From contig NZ_AP018222.1 of NCBI RefSeq assembly GCF_002368035.1, forward strand, positions 3,775,534 to 3,839,533: DNA of 64,000 nucleotides, in the 5' to 3' direction. The DNA comes from Nostoc linckia NIES-25. GTDB lineage: Bacteria > Cyanobacteriota > Cyanobacteriia > Cyanobacteriales > Nostocaceae. Under the pieces are notes generated by a model, which was given only the letters and a program-made list of their open reading frames with translations, was not told the origin of the DNA and searched no databases. Numbering within the stretch: position 1 is the stretch's first letter; every line of letters begins with the position of its first letter. Position numbers and translations under genes: made by a program. This document shows positions 56,086-64,000 of the stretch, piece by piece.

Positions 56086-57055
56086 CTATTGAAAGTCCTT
56101 TTGAGGCTAGCCATTCACGGTTGAATATCCGCGATTGATACCGGGAACCGCTATCACACAATATGGTGACAATGGTATGCCCCGGGCCTAATTGCTTGGC
56201 TAAAGCAACAGCAGCCCCAACATTAATACCCGTTGAACCGCCCATTAATAAACCATCTTTTCTCAGTAGTTGGTAAACTACTCTCAAAGCTTCTTGGTCA
56301 TCAATTTGGATGGCGTCATCGGCAGGTGCGCCTTCCATGTTGGCTGTAACACGACCATTACCGATGCCCTCGGTGATCGAGTTTCCTTCTATTTTGATTT
56401 CGCCGGTTTTGACATAGCTATAAAGCGCACTACCCAGGGGGTCAGCAACAACGCATTGAATGGCGGGATTTTGTTCTTTTAAGTACATCGCTACACCAGC
56501 AAAAGTACCACCAGTACCAGTTGCAGCTGTCCATGCATCTATTTTACCATCTGTCTGTTTCCAAATTTCTGGGGCTGTGGTTTCGTAGTGGGCGCGGCGG
56601 TTGGCTAAATTATCAAACTGATTTGCCCAAATGGCGTTTTCTAATTCTGCGGCTACTCTACCAGATAGCTTGACGTAGTTGTTGGGGTCTTTGTAGGGTA
56701 CAGCCGGGACGGGACGGACTTCTGCTCCCAAGGCTGTCAGTGCGTCTATCTTTTCTTGTGATTGGGTATCAGGAATGATAATTAGGCATTTGTAGCCTTT
56801 GGCGTTGCAAATATGCGCTAGTCCAATGCCGGTATTACCAGCGGTTCCTTCGACAACCGTACCACCGGGTTTGAGTAAACCTTTCTCTTCTGCGTCTTGG
56901 ATGATGTAAAGTGCGGCGCGGTCTTTGACGGAACCGCCAGGATTGAGAAATTCTGCTTTACCAAGGATTTCGCACCCCGTCTCTTCACTAAAGCTGTTTA
57001 AGCGAATCAGAGGTGTGTTGCCAACAGCGCCGACGAAGCCATCTTTAATGTCCAT
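56081..57055 (-). CDS. cysK: Cysteine synthase A-like PLP enzyme
   Basis: 324 residues. It should form cysteine from O-acetylserine and sulfide. The PLP lysine is in NPGGSVKDRAALYI; the phosphate-binding loops are EGTAGNTGIGLAHIC and TGTGGTFAGVA. The usual TSGNTG is TAGNTG here, as in one cyanobacterial/fungal-type clade, so a related beta-substitution activity is possible. Stop codon lies in an STRR tract. Probably co-transcribed with the ferredoxin downstream. Confidence 0.9.
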   Translation of the reverse strand: MDIKDGFVGAVGNTPLIRLNSFSEETGCEILGKAEFLNPGGSVKDRAALYIIQDAEEKGLLKPGGTVVEGTAGNTGIGLAHICNAKGYKCLIIIPDTQSQEKIDALTALGAEVRPVPAVPYKDPNNYVKLSGRVAAELENAIWANQFDNLANRRAHYETTAPEIWKQTDGKIDAWTAATGTGGTFAGVAMYLKEQNPAIQCVVADPLGSALYSYVKTGEIKIEGNSITEGIGNGRVTANMEGAPADDAIQIDDQEALRVVYQLLRKDGLLMGGSTGINVGAAVALAKQLGPGHTIVTILCDSGSRYQSRIFNREWLASKGLSID

Positions 57056-57221
57056 TTGACTCTACCTATGTTTTTCTGTTTTCTTCTATAAAAATTTTGG
57101 CTTATAGCGGTGGCATGATTGACACATCGCCAGAAATAACCATAAAAGTTGCAATCCAGTGCGTAAAATTCCATACTCAAGATGTATCCAGTATTAATCC
57201 CAATGTTTGCTACAAAGCTAA

Positions 57222-58061
57222 ATGTACAACTATAATCAGTCTTCTTTTTCCTCTCAGGCTTCCACTACTGGTTCGTTGTCAATCCGGCACGGAAATTACT
57301 TCAACTATGTAGTGCCAAGTGGTTGGCGAGTGGTTGAGGATGGCCAATTTGCCGTTGTCCTCTTTTCCCCAGACAATGCTGCTTTGACGATTATGGTAGG
57401 AAATTCTGGACTGCCAGTAAACTACAACCCTGGGCAGTTTGTTTACGAGAAGCTATTGGCAATGCAGCCGTATCAACTACTCTTGGGTCAGCCCCGCCAA
57501 GCTCAACCGGTTGCTGGATGTTCGGTTGCTTATGAGTTTGATTGCACGTACATATACAATGGTATCCCCTGTCAAGGAATAGCCAAGTGCAGTGTGGCAT
57601 ATAGCTATAACCTGTGTACGATGGTGATGACTTGTGCAGCATCTCACCAATCACAGTGGGCTAATTATGCTTCATGGTTGCCACAAGTAGCATATCAAGT
57701 TGCGGCAACAAATGGAGCAGCCTTCGGAATGCAAGGAATTATGGCGCAAAATATAGATATTTCGATCGCCGAAGGGCAAAGGCAGAGGGAATACCGCGAA
57801 TGGTCTGCGCGTACATGGGACGAGGTGAACCGCCAACGAGGTGAGTCTATAGACCGTCAAAACTTCCAGTTTCGCGAAAACTTGGGCAATGTAACAACTT
57901 GGACAAATTCTTACGGTTATCCAACGGTCGAGCTACCAACAGACTACAACTACTATTGGATAAATCGTCAAGGACAAATATATGGTACAAATAACCCCGG
58001 TGAAAATCCGAATGTCGGCTCAACTCAAGATTGGATAAAGATGAATCGGTATCTACCCTAA
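57222..58061 (+). CDS. Hypothetical protein, 279 residues
   Basis: Not recognised. Polar start (MYNYNQSSFSSQASTTGSLS), then a beta-rich domain NYFNYVVPSGWRVVEDGQFA and FSPDNAALTIMVGNSG, cysteines in GCSVAYEFDCTY and NLCTMVMTCAASH, and a Tyr/Trp/Asn-rich tail (YGYPTVELPTDYNYYWINRQ). No signal peptide or membrane helix. The beta domain resembles PsbP-like/DUF1795 folds by feel only. Divergent from cysK. Confidence 0.7.
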   Translation: MYNYNQSSFSSQASTTGSLSIRHGNYFNYVVPSGWRVVEDGQFAVVLFSPDNAALTIMVGNSGLPVNYNPGQFVYEKLLAMQPYQLLLGQPRQAQPVAGCSVAYEFDCTYIYNGIPCQGIAKCSVAYSYNLCTMVMTCAASHQSQWANYASWLPQVAYQVAATNGAAFGMQGIMAQNIDISIAEGQRQREYREWSARTWDEVNRQRGESIDRQNFQFRENLGNVTTWTNSYGYPTVELPTDYNYYWINRQGQIYGTNNPGENPNVGSTQDWIKMNRYLP

Positions 58062-58287
58062 GCTTCATTGAGGAGTTCAGCTTTGCTGTTGATATACGAT
58101 CGCTTTTTTGTGAGGTTGTTGTTACTCTGCAAGCGTCTCTACATCGCAGCAATCAAAAGAGCGATGCCTGCGGTTTTTGCTAGCCTACACATTTCCATTC
58201 TGTTTGCAATATCTGTTTTATTAGAGGCGATCGCATTCCTTGGATTTAGATACATTTACAAGGCGCACAACAAAACTCATAAGTATA

Positions 58288-58311
58288 AGACGCGATGAAT
58301 CGCGTCTCTAC
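58288..58311. repeat. REP palindrome flanking RAYT 2
   Basis: AGACGCGA-TGAA-TCGCGTCTCTAC, touching the 3' end of the transposase gene. Same family at 15593, 58573, 59096 and 59200. Confidence 0.85.
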
Positions 58312-58982
58312 AATGGGTGATGGGGTGGTTGTTCGCGATCGCTCTTCCAATTGATTGGGTTATTGATAATATATTGTCTAATTTTATCAAGAGCGAATTC
58401 ATTACGAATTATGTTGTCATGAAACCTTTCTTGCCATCTAAAACCTTGATAAATTTGATTAATTTCAAATGTACATCGTCCTTTGTACCACCTAACAATT
58501 TTCGAAACGGAATTTTTAGACAACATCGGGTTAAATAGTCCAGTAACCCCACCCCATTCCCCATCCCCCCTTGTAGAGACGCGATTCATCGCGTCTTCTT
58601 CTTGTATTTGAATCGCATCTCCTTCTCGTATTTGAATCGCATCTCCTTCTCGTATTTGAATCGCATCTCCTTCTCGTATTTGATTAATAATTAAAATCCC
58701 ATGAATATGATTAGGCATGACGCAAAACGAATCTATCTGGCAATTAAAAAAATGATTAGGAATCTCGTACCACAATTTATGAGCAATTTCTCCAATTGTT
58801 GATAGCTGCATTTCACCTTCCACAACCTCACCAAAAAAGCATTTCTTACCATCCGTGCAAATAGTAACGAAATATCCACCATCACTAGCATAATTCCATG
58901 CTGGCAAACGTGTTGAATCAATTCGATATTTACCTTTGTATTTAGGTTTGCTGTTTTGTGGTTGAGGAGCGTCATTATTCAT
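58308..58982 (-). CDS. REP-associated tyrosine transposase (RAYT 2)
   Basis: 224 residues, Y1/HUH fold. Seen: DSTRLPAWNYASDGGYFVTI, the HUH motif CVMPNHIHGILIINQI, and the tyrosine helix LDKIRQYIINNPINWKSD. Between them is an insertion: three and a half copies of the 8-residue unit IREGDAIQ, followed by MNRVSTRG encoded by an in-frame GTAGAGACGCGATTC palindrome (58573-58598). The same palindromes flank the gene (58288, 59096, 59200). Distinct from RAYT 1, which has a different palindrome family. Confidence 0.92.
   Translation of the reverse strand: MNNDAPQPQNSKPKYKGKYRIDSTRLPAWNYASDGGYFVTICTDGKKCFFGEVVEGEMQLSTIGEIAHKLWYEIPNHFFNCQIDSFCVMPNHIHGILIINQIREGDAIQIREGDAIQIREGDAIQIQEEDAMNRVSTRGDGEWGGVTGLFNPMLSKNSVSKIVRWYKGRCTFEINQIYQGFRWQERFHDNIIRNEFALDKIRQYIINNPINWKSDREQPPHHPL
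58573..58598. repeat. REP palindrome inside the RAYT 2 gene
   Basis: GTAGAGACGCGATTC...GCGTCTTC; codes in frame for DAMNRVSTR on the minus strand. Confidence 0.85.
58599..58682. repeat. 24-bp tandem repeat within RAYT 2
   Basis: About 3.5 units of TTCTCGTATTTGAATCGCAT plus four bases, coding for IREGDAIQ. The unit length is a multiple of three, so the frame is kept. Confidence 0.85.
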
Positions 58983-59095
58983 ACTTACATATTTAATTGA
59001 GGCAAAAACTTATGCTAGTATTGCCTTGCATTTATGTAATTGCCAACCCAAAAAACTCGGAATTATTCGCATTATGTGAATGACGGGAAGGAAGA

Positions 59096-59227
59096 AGACG
59101 CGATTCATCGCGTCTCTACAATATGGTCTATTTGTGACACGTTTCTCGATCGCCTACAATTCGGTTTGTATGGGGTTTTTTGATCGAAATTAACGCTTTG
59201 TAGAGACGGCGATTTATCGCGTTTCTC
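59096..59227. repeat. Two REP palindromes upstream of RAYT 2
   Basis: AGACGCGATTCATCGCGTCT at 59096-59115 and a diverged copy, GTAGAGACGGCGATTTATCG, at 59200-59227. The remainder of the 58983-59324 gap is AT-rich without a gene. Confidence 0.8.
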
Positions 59228-59402
59228 TTGTTCGTCCACAACACAAGTCCGTTCTCAACAATTTGTTGTTTATAGTGTAATTACTTAGCTATAAGTCTAT
59301 TTTTGGTACAAAAACTACCTAAATATGTCAGCTTTACTGAGCCGAAACATTGGTCTCTTAAGACACCCTAGAAAGATAGAGTTTATTAAAAGGTATCCAT
59401 TG

Positions 59403-59795
59403 ATGCCACGCAAAAAAAGAACCTCTCCGTTGCTAGAAAAAACCGAACAGAAATTAATTGGATTTAAATCGATTGATTCCAGCCTTGACTTTGGTGATTC
59501 CGTTAGTGTAAACCATTTAACCGAGCTAACCGGAGAACTCCGCAACGAAATTGACCAGTATAATATGATGCTCACTGCCATTGACACAGCAAAAGAAAAA
59601 ATAGAAACCCTTGAAAACAGCATTCGTGAAACTTCAGAACGCTTAGTTGATGGTGTGGCGTCGAGGTATGGCAAAAATAGTCGGCAATATGAAATGGCAG
59701 GCGGAGTACGCAAAAGCGATCGCATTCGTAAAGCCACTATCACACGATTAAAATCGAGCGCAGACTCAAAAACGGCTTCTAAACAGACGGTGTAA
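59403..59795 (+). CDS. Small basic/coiled-coil hypothetical protein
   Basis: 130 residues from ATG 59403 (MPRKKRTSPLLEKTEQKLIG); the frame is open from ATG 59325 but the added residues look unrelated. Basic start, helical centre (NHLTELTGELRNEIDQYNMM, AIDTAKEKIETLENSIRETS), and conserved-looking QYEMAGGVRKSDRIRKAT near the end. I have seen this AGGxRKSDRxR ending in cyanobacterial hypotheticals but know no function. Upstream of the dynamin cluster on the same strand. Confidence 0.75.
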   Translation: MPRKKRTSPLLEKTEQKLIGFKSIDSSLDFGDSVSVNHLTELTGELRNEIDQYNMMLTAIDTAKEKIETLENSIRETSERLVDGVASRYGKNSRQYEMAGGVRKSDRIRKATITRLKSSADSKTASKQTV

Positions 59796-59926
59796 CCAGC
59801 AAGCAATAACTAAGCATCATTCATAGTGAATGATGCCCATGTTTGGCGAGCAAGTGCATTTTGTGGGATTTAACTCCAGCTTAAATTTAGCTGACAATGA
59901 AAATTCCTTAGAGGGAGTGGATACTG

Positions 59927-60253
59927 ATGACATCTGAAAGCGATCGCCATAAAGAACTTGAACAACGAGAACGTATATTACGAGAACGAGAAGTTGAATT
60001 GCGACTTCGAGAAATGGAAGCTAAAATTCATACTGCTGATGCGCCTTTTCATCAAACTGTTAAGCATCAGGCAGAAAATTCTCCCAAACCTTGGATGAAA
60101 AAATTAATTCTTGGTGGAAAGTTGTTTGCTCTTGGTGTGGTAGCGTTAGTTGCGGTGAGGATAGCCTCAGTGCTAGCTGGGTTTATTATTGTTGCTGCAC
60201 TGGGGTGGATGTCTTACAAATTATTTTTTGAATCCAAAAAAACCAATTCTTAA
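59927..60253 (+). CDS. Coiled-coil membrane protein upstream of BDLP
   Basis: 108 residues. Residues 1-36 are a highly charged helix (RHKELEQRERILREREVELR), then a linker, then about 40 hydrophobic residues (ILGGKLFALGVVALVAVRIA, SVLAGFIIVAALGWMSYKLF) that can span the membrane twice. No known family. The dynamin gene starts 17 bases after its stop, so the two are almost certainly co-translated; a role as membrane anchor or partner for the dynamin is inference. GAGGGAG precedes ATG 59927. Confidence 0.8.
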   Translation: MTSESDRHKELEQRERILREREVELRLREMEAKIHTADAPFHQTVKHQAENSPKPWMKKLILGGKLFALGVVALVAVRIASVLAGFIIVAALGWMSYKLFFESKKTNS

Positions 60254-60269
60254 TTCAGGTGTAACTATT

Positions 60270-62351
60270 ATGAGCGAGCGAGTAGCAACTGACAGATTTA
60301 TCCAAGACTTAGAGCGCGTTGCTCAAGTGCGTTCGGAAATTTCTGTATGTTTGAGTAAACTTGTTGAAATCATTAATAAAGCTGAATTAGCTGGCGATTC
60401 GTCATCAGGAAAACTCAGTTTAGAGCGAGATATCGAAGATATTACAGTAGCTAGTAAAAATCTCCGCCAAGGTGTGTTTCGCCTTTTAGTTTTGGGCGAT
60501 ATGAAACGGGGAAAAAGTACGTTTCTTAATGCTTTAATTGGAGAAAACTTATTACCAAGCGACGTTAACCCTTGTACCGCAGTGTTAACAGTTCTACGCT
60601 ATGGCCCAGAAAAGAGAGTTACTATTCATTTTAATGACGGTAAAAGTCCACAAGAGTTAGATTTTCAAAGTTTTAAACATAAATATACTATCGATCCGGC
60701 TGAAGCGAAAAAATTAGAACAGGAGAAAAAGCAAGCCTTTCCTGATGTTGATTATGCAGTAGTGGAATATCCCTTAACATTACTAGAAAAGGGAATTGAA
60801 ATTGTTGATAGCCCAGGTTTAAATGATACAGAAGCGCGAAACGAATTATCTTTGAATTATGTGAATAATTGCCATGCAATTTTGTTCGTAATGAGAGCTT
60901 CTCAACCTTGTACTTTGGGCGAACGTCGGTATTTAGAAAATTATATTAAAGGTAGAGGATTGACGGTTTTCTTCTTAATTAACGCTTGGGATCAACTAAG
61001 GGAATCATTGATCGATCCTGATGATGTAGATGAGTTAAAAGCAGCTGAAGACAGATTGCGACAAGTATTTAAAGCGAATTTAGCAGAGTATTGTTACGTA
61101 GATGGTCAAGATATTTACGACGAACGTGTATTTGAGCTTTCGTCAATTCAAGCACTCAGACGGCGGCTGAAGAATCCCCAAGCTGATTTAGACGGGACTG
61201 GCTTTCCTGGGTTTATGGGGGCACTGAATACTTTTCTTACCAGAGAAAGAGCGATCGCCGAACTTCGTCAAATCAGAACCTTATCTAGGCAAGCTGTTAA
61301 TCACATCCTCGAAGCTGTTGCCAGAAGAGTACCATTACTCGACCAAGATGTAAATGAATTGAAAAAACGAATTGATTCAGTAGAACCAGAGTTTAACAAA
61401 CTCACGACAATTCGCGATCAATTCCAAAAAGAAATTCTCAACACCAGAGATACTCAAGCAAGAACAATTTCTGAATCCTTCCGCAGCTACGTTTTAAACT
61501 TAGGTAATACCTTTGAAAACGATTTTTTGCGTTATCAACCAGAATTAAATTTGTTTGATTTTCTGAGTATTGGAAAGCGGGAAGCCTTTAACGCCGCACT
61601 GCAAAAAGCCTTTGAACAATATATTACTGACAAATCTGCTGCTTGGACATTAACTGCTGAAAAAGATATCAATGCCGCTTTTAAAGAACTTTCTCGCAGT
61701 GCTGCACAATATGGCGCATCTTATAGTCAAGTAACAGATAAAATCACTGAAAAAATCACGGGGCAAAAAATTAAAGTAAATCCCAATACCCTTGGTGAAG
61801 ATGATAACTCTCCTGGTTGGGCAAAATGGGCAATGGGATTGTTATCACTGTCTGAGGGAAATCTTGCTGGTGTTGCACTAGCTGGGAGTGGATTTGATTG
61901 GAAAAATATCTTGTTAAACTACTTCACTGTAATTGGTATTGGTGGGATAATTACAGCGGTAACTGGTGTTTTTCTTGGGCCAATTGGATTTGCACTGCTA
62001 GGTTTGGGAGTAGGCTTTTTACAAGCAGATCAAGCGCGTAAAGAGTTAGTAAAAACGGCTAAAAAAGAGTTAGTTAAACACCTACCCCAAGTAGCACACG
62101 AGCAATCTCAAGTTGTATACGATGCGGTGAAAGAGTGTTTTGACGCTTACGAACGAGAAGTGAGCAAGCGGATTAACGATGATATTGTTTCTCGGAAATC
62201 TGAATTAGATAATTTAGTTAAGCAAAAAGAAACCCGCGAGATTAATCGTGAAAGTGAGTTTAAGAGGTTAAAAACTTTACAAGAAGATGTAATAGCTCAG
62301 CTGCAAAAAATTGAGGCTGCGTATAGCAATTTGTTAGCTTACTATAGCTAA
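60270..62351 (+). CDS. Bacterial dynamin-like protein, BDLP orthologue
   Basis: 693 residues from ATG 60270 (MSERVATDRFIQDLERVAQV), the same length as the structurally characterised Nostoc punctiforme BDLP, and near-identical to it as I remember the sequence. G1 LGDMKRGKSTFLNALIG, G2 SDVNPCTAVLTVLRYG, G3 VDSPGLNDTEARNE, G4 region FFLINAWDQL (NAWD in place of NKxD). Long helical neck/trunk segments flank a hydrophobic paddle (NYFTVIGIGGIITAVTGVFL, GPIGFALLGLGVGFLQ) that inserts in membrane. It is known to tubulate lipid with GMPPNP. The longer frame from 60189 overlaps the upstream gene and is rejected. Confidence 0.95.
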   Translation: MSERVATDRFIQDLERVAQVRSEISVCLSKLVEIINKAELAGDSSSGKLSLERDIEDITVASKNLRQGVFRLLVLGDMKRGKSTFLNALIGENLLPSDVNPCTAVLTVLRYGPEKRVTIHFNDGKSPQELDFQSFKHKYTIDPAEAKKLEQEKKQAFPDVDYAVVEYPLTLLEKGIEIVDSPGLNDTEARNELSLNYVNNCHAILFVMRASQPCTLGERRYLENYIKGRGLTVFFLINAWDQLRESLIDPDDVDELKAAEDRLRQVFKANLAEYCYVDGQDIYDERVFELSSIQALRRRLKNPQADLDGTGFPGFMGALNTFLTRERAIAELRQIRTLSRQAVNHILEAVARRVPLLDQDVNELKKRIDSVEPEFNKLTTIRDQFQKEILNTRDTQARTISESFRSYVLNLGNTFENDFLRYQPELNLFDFLSIGKREAFNAALQKAFEQYITDKSAAWTLTAEKDINAAFKELSRSAAQYGASYSQVTDKITEKITGQKIKVNPNTLGEDDNSPGWAKWAMGLLSLSEGNLAGVALAGSGFDWKNILLNYFTVIGIGGIITAVTGVFLGPIGFALLGLGVGFLQADQARKELVKTAKKELVKHLPQVAHEQSQVVYDAVKECFDAYEREVSKRINDDIVSRKSELDNLVKQKETREINRESEFKRLKTLQEDVIAQLQKIEAAYSNLLAYYS

Positions 62352-62602
62352 AGTATAGGAATCCTCAATCATTTGTGAAAACTTCTATTTCTTTTCTCTG
62401 CGTTCTCTGTGGTTCGTTGAAAAAAAAATTCACAACTCAGGAAATAAAGAATACAACCACAGATAAACACTGATTAGTTTATCTGTGGTTCCTAATATGC
62501 TAAATTCACGCAGAGACGCGGAGGCGCAGAGAGGAAGAGAGGAGTTTTTGTAATAGAGTATTTAATTTAAAAATCTATTTTGGAATTTGGAATTAAGAAA
62601 CT
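62352..62602. other. Gap between two dynamin genes
   Basis: Contains a perfect hairpin, AACCACAGATAAAC...GTTTATCTGTGGTT at about 62456-62491, and CGCAGAGACGCGGAG-type dispersed repeats. Could partly terminate or attenuate transcription into the next gene. Confidence 0.55.
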
Positions 62603-64000
62603 ATGCAACAACAGTATGAAAAATTAGTAGATTTTCTCAAATCTGCATCTGCACTACTAAATTTAGAACGAAAATCGCAACTCAATCAAGATGTAACTTC
62701 TATTTGTAATTATCTAATTAATCCTAATTTTCGGATTGCAGTATTTGGGCCTTTTAATCATGGCAAATCTACCTTATTAAATGCCATGTTGGGAAATCGC
62801 ACGTTACCTATTGATTTAATTCCGACTACAGGTGCAGCAATTACTGTTAAGTATGGCTCTGATGTGCGGACTCGGATCGTGTTGGTAGATGGTACAGAAA
62901 TCTACCGCAGTGGGACGGAAATTTTACAACAATTTGCTATTCTTGATGGTAATAGACAGATGCGAAAAGATGTAGCATCTGTAGAAGTTTTTTGTCCCCA
63001 TCCCTTTTTAGAAACGGGTGTAGAATTCCTCGATTTACCGGGGACTAACGATCGCGAAGAACAAGATAGTTTAGTACGAGAACAACTTTTAAGTGCAGAT
63101 TTGGTTATTCAATTATTAGATGCACGCAAATTAATGACTTTGGGCGAACGAGAAAACTTGCGAGATTGGCTATTAGATCGTGGGATTAAGACAGTAATTT
63201 TTGTTGCCAATTTTATTAATTTACTCGAACCGGAAGAACAAAAACAAGTCCAAAATCGCCTGGTATTCGTGGCGGAAAGCTTTCGAGCCGAATTACCTCC
63301 AGGTTTTAGTAATTTATACCGTGTTGATGCTTTACCCGCCTTACGAGCTAGATTAAAAGGCGATGTTGCAGAAGCTAATAGTAGCGGTTTGGTGGCTTTT
63401 GAAACAGCTTTACAGAATATTGTGGGGATTTTACAACAAAATCGTGGTAGTGTGCGTTTACCAAGAGTAGAGGCGATCGCTACTCAAATTCAACAATCAT
63501 TAAAAGCCAAAATTGACCCCATTTATAATGAAGTAAAATCAATTGTTGACAACCAAAACGCCAAAATCGAAATCAAAGAAAAAGCTGCTAACTTAATTCA
63601 ACAAGGCTTCGCTACTAGTATTTCTGAATTAGGCGATTGGTTAAGTTTACCAAAATTACTGGCAAAATATCAAGCTGACGCCGCAGTTGCACTGGCAGAA
63701 AATAACTTTAAATCTTGGCAAACGAATACTCTAAAAAAAGACCTAAATCAATTGCAACTAGCGACAGCGAAATGGCTTTACCAAGCTTACGAATTTTTCC
63801 AAGCAGAAAGACCAGAAGATTTATCAATTCCCTTTCCTAGCGAACCCCAAATCGTATTACCTCCCAAGCCGAATAATCACAGTGATTTGAGTGAAACTGG
63901 TTCCATTGCAGTTGGCGGTGGTATTGGTTGGTTGTTAGGCGGGCCCGTCGGTGCTGCTGTGGTTGGGAGTATTTCTTATTTATTAAATAAGAATATTCAA
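62603..64000 (+). CDS. Dynamin-like GTPase C, 3' end outside window
   Basis: Open frame of 466 codons from ATG 62603 (MQQQYEKLVDFLKSASALLN) to the right edge. G1 VFGPFNHGKSTLLNAMLGN, G2 IPTTGAAITVKYG, G3 LDLPGTNDREEQD, G4-like VIFVANFINLLEP (no NKxD). Helical part follows, then a Gly-rich hydrophobic segment (IAVGGGIGWLLGGPVGAAVV) like a membrane paddle. It lies 251 bp after the BDLP gene on the same strand, so the two probably act as a pair, as tandem bacterial dynamins often do. Confidence 0.9.
   Translation, partial: MQQQYEKLVDFLKSASALLNLERKSQLNQDVTSICNYLINPNFRIAVFGPFNHGKSTLLNAMLGNRTLPIDLIPTTGAAITVKYGSDVRTRIVLVDGTEIYRSGTEILQQFAILDGNRQMRKDVASVEVFCPHPFLETGVEFLDLPGTNDREEQDSLVREQLLSADLVIQLLDARKLMTLGERENLRDWLLDRGIKTVIFVANFINLLEPEEQKQVQNRLVFVAESFRAELPPGFSNLYRVDALPALRARLKGDVAEANSSGLVAFETALQNIVGILQQNRGSVRLPRVEAIATQIQQSLKAKIDPIYNEVKSIVDNQNAKIEIKEKAANLIQQGFATSISELGDWLSLPKLLAKYQADAAVALAENNFKSWQTNTLKKDLNQLQLATAKWLYQAYEFFQAERPEDLSIPFPSEPQIVLPPKPNNHSDLSETGSIAVGGGIGWLLGGPVGAAVVGSISYLLNKNIQ

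Noticed and set aside
58068..58298. 76-codon plus frame after the 279-residue protein
   Set aside because: Low-complexity hydrophobic/basic text, ends inside a REP palindrome, no good start signal.

Overview
This window looks like chromosome of a filamentous, probably heterocyst-forming cyanobacterium (Nostocales: Nostoc/Tolypothrix/Calothrix type). Evidence seen: very frequent HIP1 octamers (GCGATCGC), heptameric short tandem repeats (STRR), many dispersed palindromes, a treH-treY-treZ cluster in the order I remember for Anabaena/Nostoc, and a dynamin-like GTPase that matches my memory of Nostoc punctiforme BDLP at the same 693-residue length. No rRNA, tRNA, CRISPR array, prophage or complete classical insertion sequence was recognised.

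Layout. 1-1.25 kb: 5' part of a TIGR03032-family gene that runs off the left edge. 1.7-10 kb: an 8.4-kb gene for a secreted-type giant (DUF4347, seven FG-GAP repeats, Calx-beta-like segment, fourteen 130-residue repeats, DUF4114). 10.4-13.1 kb: fructosamine-kinase-like protein, a 2OG-Fe(II) oxygenase and an orphan PotC-type permease. 13.5-17.7 kb: two tandem kinase/formylglycine-generating-enzyme fusions. 18.1 kb: a 53-residue gene below the usual size cutoff. 18.7-23.3 kb: NAD operon pncB-nadD-nrtR-nadE, with a palindrome placed over the promoter that I read as the NrtR operator. 25-27 kb: beta-helix protein. 27.7-31.2 kb: MscS channel and ahcY. 31.7-34.3 kb: a HopA1-like protein plus an aminoglycoside-phosphotransferase-like kinase, the enzyme pair used as lyase/kinase in class V lanthipeptide and thioamitide pathways. 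35.1-38.3 kb: glycosyltransferase and DUF1517/FLAP1-like protein. 38.4-45.2 kb: trehalase, TreY and TreZ (trehalose from glycogen-type glucans, and its breakdown). 45.5-49.6 kb: DCC-family protein, a REP-associated transposase (RAYT), a Ser/Thr kinase with an SH3-like domain, and a small hypothetical. 49.7-52 kb: first dynamin-like GTPase. 52.2-53.1 kb: decaying toxin-antitoxin genes and a 41-42 bp minisatellite. 53.2-58.1 kb: YgfZ-like protein, DUF5331 protein, 2Fe-2S ferredoxin, cysteine synthase and an unknown protein. 58.3-59 kb: second RAYT. 59.4-64 kb: dynamin locus with two small proteins, a BDLP orthologue, and a third dynamin cut by the right edge.

The intergenic space is unusually rich in small mobile repeats. 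At least four palindrome families, three kinds of MITE-like element (one with a perfect 8-bp target duplication) and STRR heptamers are present, and several intrude on coding sequence: both RAYT genes carry a palindrome in frame, the pncB C-terminus is encoded by a dispersed repeat, and a ferredoxin start and the cysK stop lie in heptamer repeats. The strongest leads are the RAYT/palindrome pairings, the NrtR operator, the HopA1/kinase RiPP-like pair, the dynamin cluster, and the toxin-antitoxin graveyard.
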